In this document: positions 14,647-22,679 of the stretch, one piece after another
Layout of the letters: each line of letters starts with the position of its first letter
Numbering within the stretch: the first letter of the stretch is position 1
Virus record (IMG/VR): IMGVR_UViG_3300033571_012329
Coordinates: 1 to 28,675 of that record
DNA from: a virus
DNA: 28,675 nt
Reading direction: 5' to 3' (one strand)
The notes under the pieces: generated by a model
The model's database searches: none
The model's input: the letters and a program-made list of their open reading frames with translations, nothing else
Told to the model about the DNA's origin: nothing
Position numbers and translations under genes: made by a program

Positions 14647-15596
14647 AGCAGCATCACCCGGACCTGTTGCTGCCACCTGACGAGGAGTTCGCCAACTACT
14701 ACGGCGAGTTTGCCGACGTCGGCCTAGAGAAGGCCAAGTCTCTCAGGGTCGCGTTTGTGGCGATCTGCCGCAACGCGATGCCGTTCCTGCCGTTCACGAT
14801 GCAGTACGTGCAGGCGGCGGGCGAGTGCTTCGACGACTACCGGGTGTTCGTCTACGAGAACGACTCGACCGACGGCACGAAAGATTTTCTGTACCAGTGG
14901 TCGGACGGCGAGCGCACGTTCTGCTCGCTTCGGGACAACGGCAGGCCTCACCTGAACTCGACGAAGCACGCCTCGCGGACGATGGCTCTGGCAGAGTACC
15001 GCAACGCGTGTCGCAAGTGGGTCGACGGCAACTCAATGGACTTCGACTACGTGATCGTGTTCGACACGGACCCGTGGGGAGGCTTCAGCGTCGGCGGAAT
15101 CTTGAACACGATCGGACGGATGGAGACTCGCGATCATCTCTGGACGTCAGGCATGGCGAGCTACTCTTGGTGCGAATGGGGTCCGCCGGTCTGGTCGAGG
15201 CCGACTCTGTGCCACTACGACGCTTGGGCGTGCCGCTGGACGGGATGGAAAGAGCGTCAGGACATGCTCTGGTTCCACCTCTGGCACCCGCCTGTCGGGT
15301 CACCGCCCGTGAAGGTGAACTCCGCCTTCGGCCAGCTTGCTGTCTATCGCGAGAAGAGCTTCCTGATGGGCGTTTACTCTGGCGACGACTGCGAGCATGT
15401 GCCGTTTCACCGATCTATGGGGGGCGAGTTCTTCCTGAACCCGTCAATGCGATGCGTTTCTTTCTGGATTCCGGAGGGGGCAAGGATGCCCAATGGCTCG
15501 ATCGACGACGACAATTTGCACGGCGACGTTTGCGGCGATGTGGACCGCAGGGACGCCGACCCGGATCATCAGCCAGACGCTGAAGATATCCGCTGA
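14619..15596 (+). CDS. Glycosyltransferase, GT-A fold
   Basis: A 325-residue protein. ATG 14619 is chosen because GGGAG (about 14609-14613) is five bases upstream; ATG 14607 is also open. Motifs: AFVAICRNAMPFL (start of the nucleotide-binding domain), YENDSTDGT (79-87), VIVFDTDPWGG with DTD (149-151) as the metal site, and AFGQLAVYR and FHRSM near the acceptor side. This matches family GT-A transferases of the Anp1/capsule type. The last 33 residues, where the frame runs over the next gene, are not expected from the family and are probably a run-on. Confidence 0.82.
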   Translation: MATISLREIEQHHPDLLLPPDEEFANYYGEFADVGLEKAKSLRVAFVAICRNAMPFLPFTMQYVQAAGECFDDYRVFVYENDSTDGTKDFLYQWSDGERTFCSLRDNGRPHLNSTKHASRTMALAEYRNACRKWVDGNSMDFDYVIVFDTDPWGGFSVGGILNTIGRMETRDHLWTSGMASYSWCEWGPPVWSRPTLCHYDAWACRWTGWKERQDMLWFHLWHPPVGSPPVKVNSAFGQLAVYREKSFLMGVYSGDDCEHVPFHRSMGGEFFLNPSMRCVSFWIPEGARMPNGSIDDDNLHGDVCGDVDRRDADPDHQPDAEDIR

Positions 15597-15891
15597 CCGC
15601 TGCGACACGACCCGCAAACAGCTTGGCCTCGCGAGACGCGAGAGTTGGCACGGGTCGAAGACCGGCCACAGGAAGGCCTACTTGCCGAGCGAGGACGAGA
15701 TCAGGCAGAAGTGCCTCGAATTTCAGGCGGGTTGGACGGACGAAGAACGCGAGCGTCGTCGAGTCGGGGGCGTCGTGAAGCACGTCCCATACGAGGCTCC
15801 TGTCGTTCCCGAGAGCCTGTTCCGCTTTTCGGACGACGACGAGTCCGGTCCGCAAACCTTTCTCGAAGGCCTGATCGATACTTCAGGGTGA
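15493..15891 (+). CDS. Helix-turn-helix protein (paralogue of the one at 13026)
   Basis: A 132-residue protein; ATG 15493 has AAGG seven bases upstream. Residues 10-50 form an HTH (IISQTLKISADRCDTTRKQLGL), followed by SEDEIRQKC and GWTDEERERRRVG (about 79-91), which parallel LDPTPEQIERR and WSPEERARR in the gene at 13026. It shares 104 bases with the end of the glycosyltransferase in another frame, unusually long for this tightly packed genome. Likely a DNA-binding regulator of, or moved with, the sugar cassette. Confidence 0.68.
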   Translation: MARSTTTICTATFAAMWTAGTPTRIISQTLKISADRCDTTRKQLGLARRESWHGSKTGHRKAYLPSEDEIRQKCLEFQAGWTDEERERRRVGGVVKHVPYEAPVVPESLFRFSDDDESGPQTFLEGLIDTSG

Positions 15892-15919
15892 TCGCTGTCG
15901 GTTGCTAGGCTGAAAACGT

Positions 15920-16141
15920 ATGGGCCAACTCCACGTTTACGCGAGGCTTTTTCTCGCTGCTGGCGACGACCGGGCACGGGCTCAAGTGTTCGCCGAGGCG
16001 GTGGAGTGGCTTGAACACACGGCCGAGACCACGATCGAAACGGGCCTAAAAACCCGTATTTTTGCGATTCTCTGCACCCAAGAGGGTGCTGACTTTCTCC
16101 GCTGGGCGACCGCGAATGACGCTGAAAACGGCCACTCTTGA
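15920..16141 (+). CDS. Small protein, function unknown
   Basis: A 73-residue helical protein with no recognised motif and a weak ribosome binding site. It overlaps the next gene by 26 bases (its stop lies inside), as do many neighbours, which supports it as real. Confidence 0.5.
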   Translation: MGQLHVYARLFLAAGDDRARAQVFAEAVEWLEHTAETTIETGLKTRIFAILCTQEGADFLRWATANDAENGHS

Positions 16142-16478
16142 GCGAGTTTTGTCGGGGATGCTGATCTCCGACAGGCTCTGGCTCAAGTCTATCTACGAAT
16201 CAACGCGGGACGTCGTGAAGGCCGACGGTCTCGTCGATGATCCCACGATCGTTACGCTCGCAGACTGGGTAAAAATCCATCGATCGATCCAGAGATTCAT
16301 CTGGTCTGGCCTCTCGACCGTCTGCCCCGGCATCTATCCGGACCTGATTGCGGCAATCGACAGGGAGGTTGCCCTGTCTCTGGAGCCTTGCGGCGGGAAA
16401 GTCACCCCTGACGTGCGTCGGCGGCTTGTCTCTTCCCTCGACCGCATCGCGTGGGCTGGTCTCGGAGGTGACGAGTAA
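16116..16478 (+). CDS. Protein of unknown function
   Basis: A 120-residue protein from ATG 16116 (an ATG at 16062 is open but lies deep in the previous gene). Mostly helical, with no transmembrane segment or motif that I recognise. It ends with TAATG into the next gene. Confidence 0.55.
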   Translation: MTLKTATLERVLSGMLISDRLWLKSIYESTRDVVKADGLVDDPTIVTLADWVKIHRSIQRFIWSGLSTVCPGIYPDLIAAIDREVALSLEPCGGKVTPDVRRRLVSSLDRIAWAGLGGDE

Positions 16479-16849
16479 TGGTCGCCGACTCCGCCATCAC
16501 CGCTGCGAACGAGGCTCCGGGGCTTTCCGAGAAGGTGAAGGCCTACGTGCAGCGAGCCAAAGAGCTTGCCTCGGACGGCTTGAGCGTGGCGGACTTCGCT
16601 GAACTGGCGACGTCGCTCCTGAGACTTGTCGTGTCGGCACTCGACTCGATCCCGGCCGACGGCGAGCAGAAGAAAATCTGGGCTGTAGCGGCTGTCGCGA
16701 CCTTGTTTGACGCCGTCTCCGACAAGTGTGTGCCGATCTATTTCACGCCTTTCTGGATTGTTTCCCGTCCGACGTTTCGAGCGATCGTTCTGCTCGCGGC
16801 AGGCGGCGTTGTCGAGTCTCTTATCCCGATCGTGAGGGCTTCCAAGTGA
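16478..16849 (+). CDS. Membrane-associated protein, unknown function
   Basis: A 123-residue protein. The first 60 residues are amphipathic and Ala-rich; residues 85-120 contain the hydrophobic stretch YFTPFWIVSRPTFRAIVLLA and a second Val/Leu-rich run that could span or dip into the membrane. TAATG links it to the previous gene and GTGA to the next. One of a row of small membrane-anchored proteins; a holin-like role cannot be excluded. Confidence 0.55.
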   Translation: MVADSAITAANEAPGLSEKVKAYVQRAKELASDGLSVADFAELATSLLRLVVSALDSIPADGEQKKIWAVAAVATLFDAVSDKCVPIYFTPFWIVSRPTFRAIVLLAAGGVVESLIPIVRASK

Positions 16850-17121
16850 TTTTCCTGCTCATCATCGCCGCAGCCGTGGCTCTCCTTCTGTGGCCCGAGT
16901 CGAAGGCTTCTGTGCCTGCCACCGCGAAGCCTGTCCCGCTGCCGTCGATCGACGTGCCTGCGATCCCGCAGCCGCCGAAGGCACCGAGCTACCGCAGTGC
17001 GATCGAGAGTCTTGCCGCAGTCCGGAGCCGCCTGATCGCGACCGACACGCTCGACGACAAGGCGAAGGCGGCGATCAATGAACTCACGTTATGTCTCGTG
17101 GCTGGGAGCGACAAGGAATGA
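16846..17121 (+). CDS. Small signal-anchored protein
   Basis: A 91-residue protein. GTG 16846 overlaps the previous stop. The first 17 residues (IFLLIIAAAVALLLWP) are a membrane anchor or signal sequence, followed by a Pro-rich linker and a helix (60-88). Topology would place the body outside the cytoplasm. It ends with ATGA into the next gene. A spanin-like role is possible but unproven. Confidence 0.6.
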   Translation: MIFLLIIAAAVALLLWPESKASVPATAKPVPLPSIDVPAIPQPPKAPSYRSAIESLAAVRSRLIATDTLDDKAKAAINELTLCLVAGSDKE

Positions 17122-17585
17122 CGACTCTTCAACGGCAGATCGCAGCGGGGTGCCTCGTAGCACTCGCGTTGATCGTGTGGGTGGCTTCACTCGGACGCGA
17201 CGATTCAGGTCCGAATCCGGGGCCAGTGCCTCCGACAGGCCTAGTCCTTCGCGGCCTCTTCGTCGGCCCCAACTCTTCGAGCGACGCCTCCATGCTTTCC
17301 GCCCTCACCGCAGAGATCGGCGACTGCATCGAGTACGACGGGACGCTGCCTGATCCTCGCCTGAAGACAGGCGTCGCGTTCGACGATCTCAGGATCGCTG
17401 CTCGTGAGGCCCGGATGCGTGGCGAGAGCCTCGGTGCCCGTCAGCCGAAGGTCAAGGAAGCGATTCACTCTTACCTCGACGAGACCGTCGGGACGTCTGG
17501 CGGACCTGTAACGCCTGCGGAGCGAGCCAAGTGGGTCGCCGCCATGAAGGACATCTCAAGGGCTTGTTCTGATGCCGCGAAGTAG
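17118..17585 (+). CDS. Small signal-anchored protein
   Basis: A 155-residue protein. Start ATG 17118 is in the ATGA overlap. Residues 6-26 (AAGCLVALALIVWVASL) form a transmembrane anchor; a Pro/Gly linker follows, then a soluble domain of about 110 residues with LRGLFVGP and ARMRGESLGARQPK. I do not recognise it. It shares 14 bases with the peptidase gene. Confidence 0.6.
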   Translation: MTTLQRQIAAGCLVALALIVWVASLGRDDSGPNPGPVPPTGLVLRGLFVGPNSSSDASMLSALTAEIGDCIEYDGTLPDPRLKTGVAFDDLRIAAREARMRGESLGARQPKVKEAIHSYLDETVGTSGGPVTPAERAKWVAAMKDISRACSDAAK

Positions 17586-18678
17586 GATCACAGTTTCGGC
17601 TCTCGTCACAGTGATCGTCGTGTCGTTCATCGGCGCGCTCGTTCAACTGGCGACGTTCCGTCTGGCGAATCACATTGAGAACAACTTCGGTTACCAGCCT
17701 AATCCGGCTGGCCTGAAAGAGTTCCTCGGTGAACTCAAGGAGCCGACTTTTGCTCAGGCTGGTGCCGACGCCGTGAAGAAGGCGAAGGGCAAGGATGTGT
17801 ACCTTTATCGGTACGCGGATCAGGCTCATCGCAAGGTCTACGGAACGCCGTTTGAGGCTTGGAATCAGGGCTCTGCTGGCACGTGCGTGAGCTTTGGGTG
17901 GGGACTCGGAGCGTACATCGGCCAGAGCGTTGATTACGCGACGGGCTCGCTGCCGAATGCACCACTTGAATGCGACACGTCCGGAATTTACGGCGGAAGT
18001 CGAACAGCCGGAAGAATGCCTCCCGTGAATGGAAACGCGGGATTCTCAGACGGCAGCTACGGCGCGGCTGCGGCGAGGTGGGTCGCTGGCAAGTGCAAGC
18101 AGACGGGCATAGGCGGGATTCTGTACAAGCAAAAGTACGGAAGCACTGACCTGACCAACTACTCGATTCCGCGATCGCGCGAGTGGGGAAACTCTGGAGT
18201 GCCGCTCGATCTCGCGAAGGAGGCGAACAAGCACACTGCAAAAGCAGTCGCCCAAGTCTCCACGTGGGAGGAACTTAGCGCGGCACTTGAGTCAGGTTAT
18301 TGCGTCCCGATCTGCTCGAACGTCGGCTTCGCTGCGACGAACGTCAGGGATGAGGACGGCCTGCTTCCAAGGGGGTCGCAGTGGTCGCACTGCATGCTCA
18401 TAGCAGGAATTCGTCACGCCGCCAATGCCCCCGAGAACGGCATGAAGCGTCCCCGCGACTGTGCGCTCATTATCAATTCTTGGGGCACCCGGTGGGTCGT
18501 CGGCGGAAAGCTTCCCGCCGATCAGCCAGACGGAAGCTTCTGGGCTGAACGCAAAGACGTCGAGGCGATCCTCGCCCAAGGCGATTCATTCGCGATCGGC
18601 GGGGTGAGTGGATTCGCGTATCGAGACTTGGATCACGGCGGATGGCTGCAACCGGGAGCGAACGATGAAAGTAAGTGA
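17572..18678 (+). CDS. Membrane-anchored papain-like (C1) cysteine peptidase
   Basis: A 368-residue protein. Residues 7-30 are a transmembrane anchor. The peptidase domain has the papain order of catalytic residues: the oxyanion Gln and nucleophile in WNQGSAGTC (Q99, C105), H273 in the SHCMLIAG strand, and N302 in INSWG, followed by the usual aromatic tail (SGFAYR). The spacing is close to that of bacterial C1A-like enzymes. Likely extracytoplasmic, facing the envelope: processing of host surface proteins or peptidoglycan-linked peptides, or virion maturation, are options. It sits among several small anchored proteins, and no ordinary endolysin is visible in the window. Confidence 0.85.
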   Translation: MPRSRITVSALVTVIVVSFIGALVQLATFRLANHIENNFGYQPNPAGLKEFLGELKEPTFAQAGADAVKKAKGKDVYLYRYADQAHRKVYGTPFEAWNQGSAGTCVSFGWGLGAYIGQSVDYATGSLPNAPLECDTSGIYGGSRTAGRMPPVNGNAGFSDGSYGAAAARWVAGKCKQTGIGGILYKQKYGSTDLTNYSIPRSREWGNSGVPLDLAKEANKHTAKAVAQVSTWEELSAALESGYCVPICSNVGFAATNVRDEDGLLPRGSQWSHCMLIAGIRHAANAPENGMKRPRDCALIINSWGTRWVVGGKLPADQPDGSFWAERKDVEAILAQGDSFAIGGVSGFAYRDLDHGGWLQPGANDESK

Positions 18679-18925
18679 CCGCAACGTGTTGATCGCTGGT
18701 CTCGTCTGTCTCGCCATCGGCTGGTGGCTCGCGTCGTCGCCAGCGTCTCCGATCAGGCCTGAGACAGAGCCACGCCGCCCCGTTCTACGCTTCGTCGCAC
18801 GAGTCGCGAAGACGTTTCTCTGGGTGATGATGGTCGCCGAGCGACCGCCGCAAGAGGCAAACATCGTTCACGCCCGCATCGACTCCGAGGGACATCAAGT
18901 CTTGAACCACGGTCAGGGGTGGTGA
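18665..18925 (+). CDS. Small membrane protein
   Basis: An 86-residue protein, ATG 18665 with GGGAG six bases upstream. Residues 7-26 (NVLIAGLVCLAIGWWLA) are a transmembrane helix; a second hydrophobic run (FVARVAKTFLWVMM, about 44-57) may be another. It overlaps the peptidase gene by 14 bases. Confidence 0.6.
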   Translation: MKVSDRNVLIAGLVCLAIGWWLASSPASPIRPETEPRRPVLRFVARVAKTFLWVMMVAERPPQEANIVHARIDSEGHQVLNHGQGW

Positions 18926-18926
18926 C

Positions 18927-19085
18927 GTGAAAGAGAACATCTACAGCATCAGAAACCAAGAGTTTCGCTTCCCGGTTCCGTGGTGGACTTACGTGGTCGC
19001 GCTTGTCATCGCTCCGTTTTCTCTGTTCGTAGCTGCGGCGTGGTGTCTGGACGTTCAACGGCAGCACGTGGAGGTATCGAAATGA
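18927..19085 (+). CDS. Small single-pass membrane protein
   Basis: A 52-residue protein from GTG 18927, one base after the previous stop. Residues 17-40 (VPWWTYVVALVIAPFSLFVAAA) form one transmembrane helix flanked by charged ends. It overlaps the next start (ATGA). Part of the small membrane protein row. Confidence 0.5.
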   Translation: MKENIYSIRNQEFRFPVPWWTYVVALVIAPFSLFVAAAWCLDVQRQHVEVSK

Positions 19086-19216
19086 CCTCGCTATGGTCTT
19101 GGATCGCCGCAATCTTGACGTCTCTGTCTGCGGACCCTCACGCGATGAACGTCGAGGCTCCGAAGGCTGCTGCCGCAGTGACTGTCGCCTACGCCTCATT
19201 CGCGACGGAGAAGTGA
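19082..19216 (+). CDS. Small hydrophobic protein
   Basis: A 44-residue protein, ATG 19082 with GGAGG eight bases upstream and an ATGA overlap. The first 16 residues are hydrophobic (SLWSWIAAILTSL); the rest is Ala-rich. Last member of the membrane-protein run; function unknown. Confidence 0.5.
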   Translation: MTSLWSWIAAILTSLSADPHAMNVEAPKAAAAVTVAYASFATEK

Positions 19217-19217
19217 A

Positions 19218-19568
19218 TTGGCTGACTACGCATTACTGCCGCAGAACTTAAATCTTTCCTTCATAAGAGGGGACGAATTCTGGTTCACCGTGGACGCGGA
19301 TATCAACCTGACTGGCTACACGTTCTCGTCGTCGATCTACAAAGTCACGAGCGTCGTTAACGGCGTGATCACAGGGACTCAAGAGGTCGCTCAGTTCACG
19401 ATCACTCCGATCGATCTCACTACCGGGAGACTCAACCTGTCTCTCCAAGAGAATCAGACCGCCGCTCTCAGCACCACCGACACGCTTCGTTGGTACTTTC
19501 GATGGGTCGGTCCGGGCGTTGTGACTCGTACCGTTCTGTCTGGCAAGCTGACGCCGGGGGACGCGTGA
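19218..19568 (+). CDS. Baseplate/tail-tip protein, BppU-N-like
   Basis: A 116-residue beta-rich protein from a TTG start. The pattern LPQNLNLSFIRGDEFWF, then LTGYTF, then GRLNLSLQENQTAAL and RWYFRWVGPG is typical of upper-baseplate (BppU-like) domains that connect receptor-binding fibres to the tail. It is clearly related to the gene at 23661, which is likewise followed by a collagen-like protein. It probably attaches the fibre encoded next (19570), one base away. Confidence 0.72.
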   Translation: MADYALLPQNLNLSFIRGDEFWFTVDADINLTGYTFSSSIYKVTSVVNGVITGTQEVAQFTITPIDLTTGRLNLSLQENQTAALSTTDTLRWYFRWVGPGVVTRTVLSGKLTPGDA

Positions 19569-19569
19569 C

Positions 19570-21696
19570 ATGAGCGACGTCATCGTCAACATCACGCCTC
19601 CTGCTCCGATCGAGCTTCTGTACTCGCAGGGCGGTGCTGTGGGTCCGCAGGGTCAGACGGGAAGCGTGGGACCAGTCGGCCCTACGAACAGACTCGTCGT
19701 GGGCACGGTCACTTCTGGTACGGCAGCTTCCGCGACCATCAGTGCCCAGACTGTGGCGAACGGAACAGCGACTCAGACTCTGAATCTCGTCCTCCCCCAA
19801 GGCGAGACCGGAAGTCAGGGCATTCAGGGAGTCGTGGGACCAGCCGGTCCTGTCAATGTCCTGTCTGTGGGCAGTGTTGAGACGACTTCGGCGACTACCG
19901 CGTCGATCTCGATAACCGGGACGGCACCGTCGCAAGTCATCTCTTTTGTAGTGCCTCGCGGGCCGCAGGGAATTCAGGGCGAAGTCGGTCCGTTCATGAG
20001 CGTCCAAGTGGGCGGAGTGACGACTGGCGCATCCGGCACAAACGCGAAGGTCGAGACGGTCACAGCCGGTGGCACGGTGACCTTGAACTTCACCATTCCT
20101 CGCGGTGCGGACGCCACTGCAAACCTCGCCGACGAGACTCCTCAGCCACTTGGAATAGCGAGCGTTGGTTCGGCCCTAAAAGCCGCACGTGCTGACCACG
20201 TGCATTCAGTCCCAGCCATTTCATTCGGTTCGTTGACTGGGGTGCCACTCACGTTCAGCCCATCCGCCCACACTCACGCCGTAAGCGACGTCGCGAACTT
20301 GCAGGCGGCACTGGACTCGAAGCAGCCTGCCGGGAGCTACGCCACGCTCGTAAACGGAGCCGTACCGTCGTCAATGTTACCGGGCTTTGTCGACGACATT
20401 ATCGAGTACGCGACTCTCAGTGCCTTCCCGGCAACGAATGATGTTGGCAAGATTTACACGGCGATCGATACGCGGAAAATCTACCGATGGTCAGGGACTG
20501 GCTACGTTGAGATTTCTCCATCCCCCGGCACGACGACTGACGTGCCTGAAGGGACGAATCTCTACCACACGACTGCACGTGCCGCAGCAGCAGCACCAGT
20601 TCAGAGCGTTTCGGGCCGCACGGGCTCGATCTCGATCACGAAAAGCGACGTGGGTCTCGACAACGTCCCAAACACAGACGCAACGGCGAGGGCAAATCAC
20701 ACTGGCACCCAGACGGCATCGACGATCAGCGACTTCGCCGCCGAGGCTGCGAAGTACGGCCCCGTCACCAGCGTGTCGGGCCGCACGGGTGTCATCACGC
20801 TCGCCCAGCTTGGCAGTTCCGGCACCGCGTCAGCATCGACGTTCCTGCGAGGGGATGGGCAGTGGACTGCGGCGGGTGGCACTAACATCGTCGAGTCGGC
20901 CACGGCGGCGGGCTTCCCGGCGACGGGGGCCAGCAGCACTCTGTATATCGCCACTGATGCCAACCGCGTTTTCAGATTTGATGCGTCTGGCGTATATGTC
21001 GAGGTCGGCCCCGGTGCAGTTGCTGCGGTCGGCGGTGGTGGCGCGGGCGGCACGACAGACCCGCTCTGGTCGAGCGTTCGTCTGCTCTTGCCGCTGGACG
21101 CCAACACCTACGACTACCGCTCGGGCCAAGGCAGCACTGTTACGGCTTTCGGCAGTGCAGCGATTGCCAGCAGTTCGCCAAAGTTCGGCGCAGGTTGTTT
21201 GTTTCTCGACGGCAACTCCGACTATTTGCAAGTCGTGGACGGGTTCAACTACATCGTCCCGGGCACAGGCGACTTCACTATTGAGGCGTGGGCGCGGCCA
21301 GCATTTTTGTCGGCAGAAGCGAACTATGTGTTCGAGGCGCGAGAAACTCAAGTCGCAGGGTACGGCGTCTACCTCAATAGCAGCAGCACCGTAGTGGTTG
21401 CGTCGTCGTCTGCAACTTCGCTGATAACGGGGGCAGCCCTGTCTACAGGCCAATGGCACCACGTTGCCCTATGCCGCGCGAGCGGGACGCTGCGGCTGTT
21501 TATCAACGGCACCGTGGCGGGCACGCCCGTTGCGAATACAACAAACTTCGCATCGAACAGACTGCTGATCGGTCGCTCGCTGTCTGACAGTACGCCGTTC
21601 TGGTTCGACGGCAACATTGACGACGTGCGCTACACGTCGGCAGCACGGTATACGAGCAACTTCTCAGTGGCGACTGCGGCATTTCCGACAAGCTGA
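19570..21696 (+). CDS. Long tail fibre: collagen-like repeats plus LamG-type C-terminal domain
   Basis: A 708-residue protein. Gly-x-Y repeats (about residues 24-40, 77-92 and 135-147) alternate with short strand-rich segments. Middle: HTH-like fibre repeats (SGRTGSISITKSDVGLDN), an HVHS metal-site-like motif and the recurring FPATxxxGxLYxAxDxxRxYxWxGxxYVEV module (two copies, about 275-310 and 455-490). C-terminal 210 residues are a concanavalin A/laminin G fold (GTGDFTIEAWARP, WHHVALCR, LFINGT, LIGRS, GNIDDVRY), a likely glycan-binding tip. Trimeric receptor-binding fibre. Confidence 0.85.
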   Translation: MSDVIVNITPPAPIELLYSQGGAVGPQGQTGSVGPVGPTNRLVVGTVTSGTAASATISAQTVANGTATQTLNLVLPQGETGSQGIQGVVGPAGPVNVLSVGSVETTSATTASISITGTAPSQVISFVVPRGPQGIQGEVGPFMSVQVGGVTTGASGTNAKVETVTAGGTVTLNFTIPRGADATANLADETPQPLGIASVGSALKAARADHVHSVPAISFGSLTGVPLTFSPSAHTHAVSDVANLQAALDSKQPAGSYATLVNGAVPSSMLPGFVDDIIEYATLSAFPATNDVGKIYTAIDTRKIYRWSGTGYVEISPSPGTTTDVPEGTNLYHTTARAAAAAPVQSVSGRTGSISITKSDVGLDNVPNTDATARANHTGTQTASTISDFAAEAAKYGPVTSVSGRTGVITLAQLGSSGTASASTFLRGDGQWTAAGGTNIVESATAAGFPATGASSTLYIATDANRVFRFDASGVYVEVGPGAVAAVGGGGAGGTTDPLWSSVRLLLPLDANTYDYRSGQGSTVTAFGSAAIASSSPKFGAGCLFLDGNSDYLQVVDGFNYIVPGTGDFTIEAWARPAFLSAEANYVFEARETQVAGYGVYLNSSSTVVVASSSATSLITGAALSTGQWHHVALCRASGTLRLFINGTVAGTPVANTTNFASNRLLIGRSLSDSTPFWFDGNIDDVRYTSAARYTSNFSVATAAFPTS

Positions 21697-21714
21697 CACT
21701 CAGGGCACTCCACC

Positions 21715-22665
21715 ATGCCATTTTCTTTCCCAGCATCACCAGCACTCAACGCGACCTCAACCCAAAACGGGCGAGAGTACCGCTACGCCGGTAACAACAC
21801 ATGGGAACTCGTCGCCGCGAGCGGTGGCGGCGGCGGCTCGGGCAGCATCGTCACCGCAGCGACAGTCGCAGGATTCCCCGCGACGGGTGCATCGGGCACG
21901 CTGTACCTCGCTACGGACACGGCTCGCGCCTACATCTGGGCGGGTGCCTACGTCGAGGCTGGTGTGAGTGGCGGCGGCACCGACACTGAGTTGCGTGCGT
22001 TGTTCACGCCCGGCGCGCCGACGAGCGTGACTCCCACGGCGGGCAACGCACAGGTGTCGCTCGCGTGGACTGCGCCAACCGTTCTTTCTGTCACTCCAAT
22101 AACGGACTACACCGTTCAGTTCAGCAGCAACAGCGGCTCAACGTGGACGACGTTCACTCGGTCGGCGTCCACTGCGACGAGCGCAACCGTCACGGGGCTG
22201 ACCAACGGCACGGCGTATGTGTTCCGCGTGTCGGCGGTGAATGGCGTTGGAACAGGAAGCTACTCGGCGGCGAGCAGTGCCGTTACGCCTGCGGCTGCAT
22301 CGGCCTCGCTGGCTGTCGCTACGGCTGGAAGCGGCTCTGGAAGTTGGTCGGGGGCTGGAACTCAATCCTCGCCGTTTGTTCGATCAGCCGTTGGCTGGTC
22401 TGGATCAGGCAACTGGGTTGCCGACCCAGTATTTACTGCCAGCGGTAGCGGCTCTGTGCGTATTTCGTGGGCGAGTCGCGCGCAGGCTGGAGACGCAGAC
22501 CCGGCACTGTATGTGCAGAAAAACAACACCACAGTCCAGACTCTGGCGTGGTCTAGCAGCGGTGCCTCAATCACTCCGGTGAGCGTGGTGGCTGGCGATA
22601 CAGTGCGACTCGTGACTGAGAACGTAGGCCAACAACTGACAACAGTATCCGCGTGGATTCAGTAA
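21715..22665 (+). CDS. Tail fibre with fibronectin III domain
   Basis: A 316-residue protein. Head (1-40) is nearly identical in layout to that of the gene at 22680 (STQNGR, WELVAASGGG). The FPATG module follows (54-90), then one fibronectin type III domain (about 99-193, PGAPTSVTPTAGNAQVSLAWTAP to SSAVTP), then a Ser/Gly-rich beta domain (200-316) that resembles bacterial adhesin or carbohydrate-binding folds. FN3 domains are common in virion surface proteins. A short fibre or decorating protein that binds host glycans. Confidence 0.8.
   Translation: MPFSFPASPALNATSTQNGREYRYAGNNTWELVAASGGGGGSGSIVTAATVAGFPATGASGTLYLATDTARAYIWAGAYVEAGVSGGGTDTELRALFTPGAPTSVTPTAGNAQVSLAWTAPTVLSVTPITDYTVQFSSNSGSTWTTFTRSASTATSATVTGLTNGTAYVFRVSAVNGVGTGSYSAASSAVTPAAASASLAVATAGSGSGSWSGAGTQSSPFVRSAVGWSGSGNWVADPVFTASGSGSVRISWASRAQAGDADPALYVQKNNTTVQTLAWSSSGASITPVSVVAGDTVRLVTENVGQQLTTVSAWIQ
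21802..21831 (+). repeat. 30-base exact direct repeat, copy 1
   Basis: The 30 bases from TGGGAACTCGT to GGTGGCGGC are identical to 22764-22793. Both encode the W-E-L-V-A-A-S-G-G-G head of neighbouring fibre genes, so the repeat could serve as a recombination site for swapping fibre bodies. Confidence 0.85.
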
Positions 22666-22679
22666 GTAGGAGATAGCAC

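Noticed and set aside
6864-18180. GCGATCGC octamers (for example near 6868, 14169 and 18171) as evidence for a cyanobacterial host (HIP1)
   Set aside because: Only a handful of copies were noticed and GATC/CGATCG is common in this coding style; this is far from the density expected for HIP1-rich cyanobacteria.
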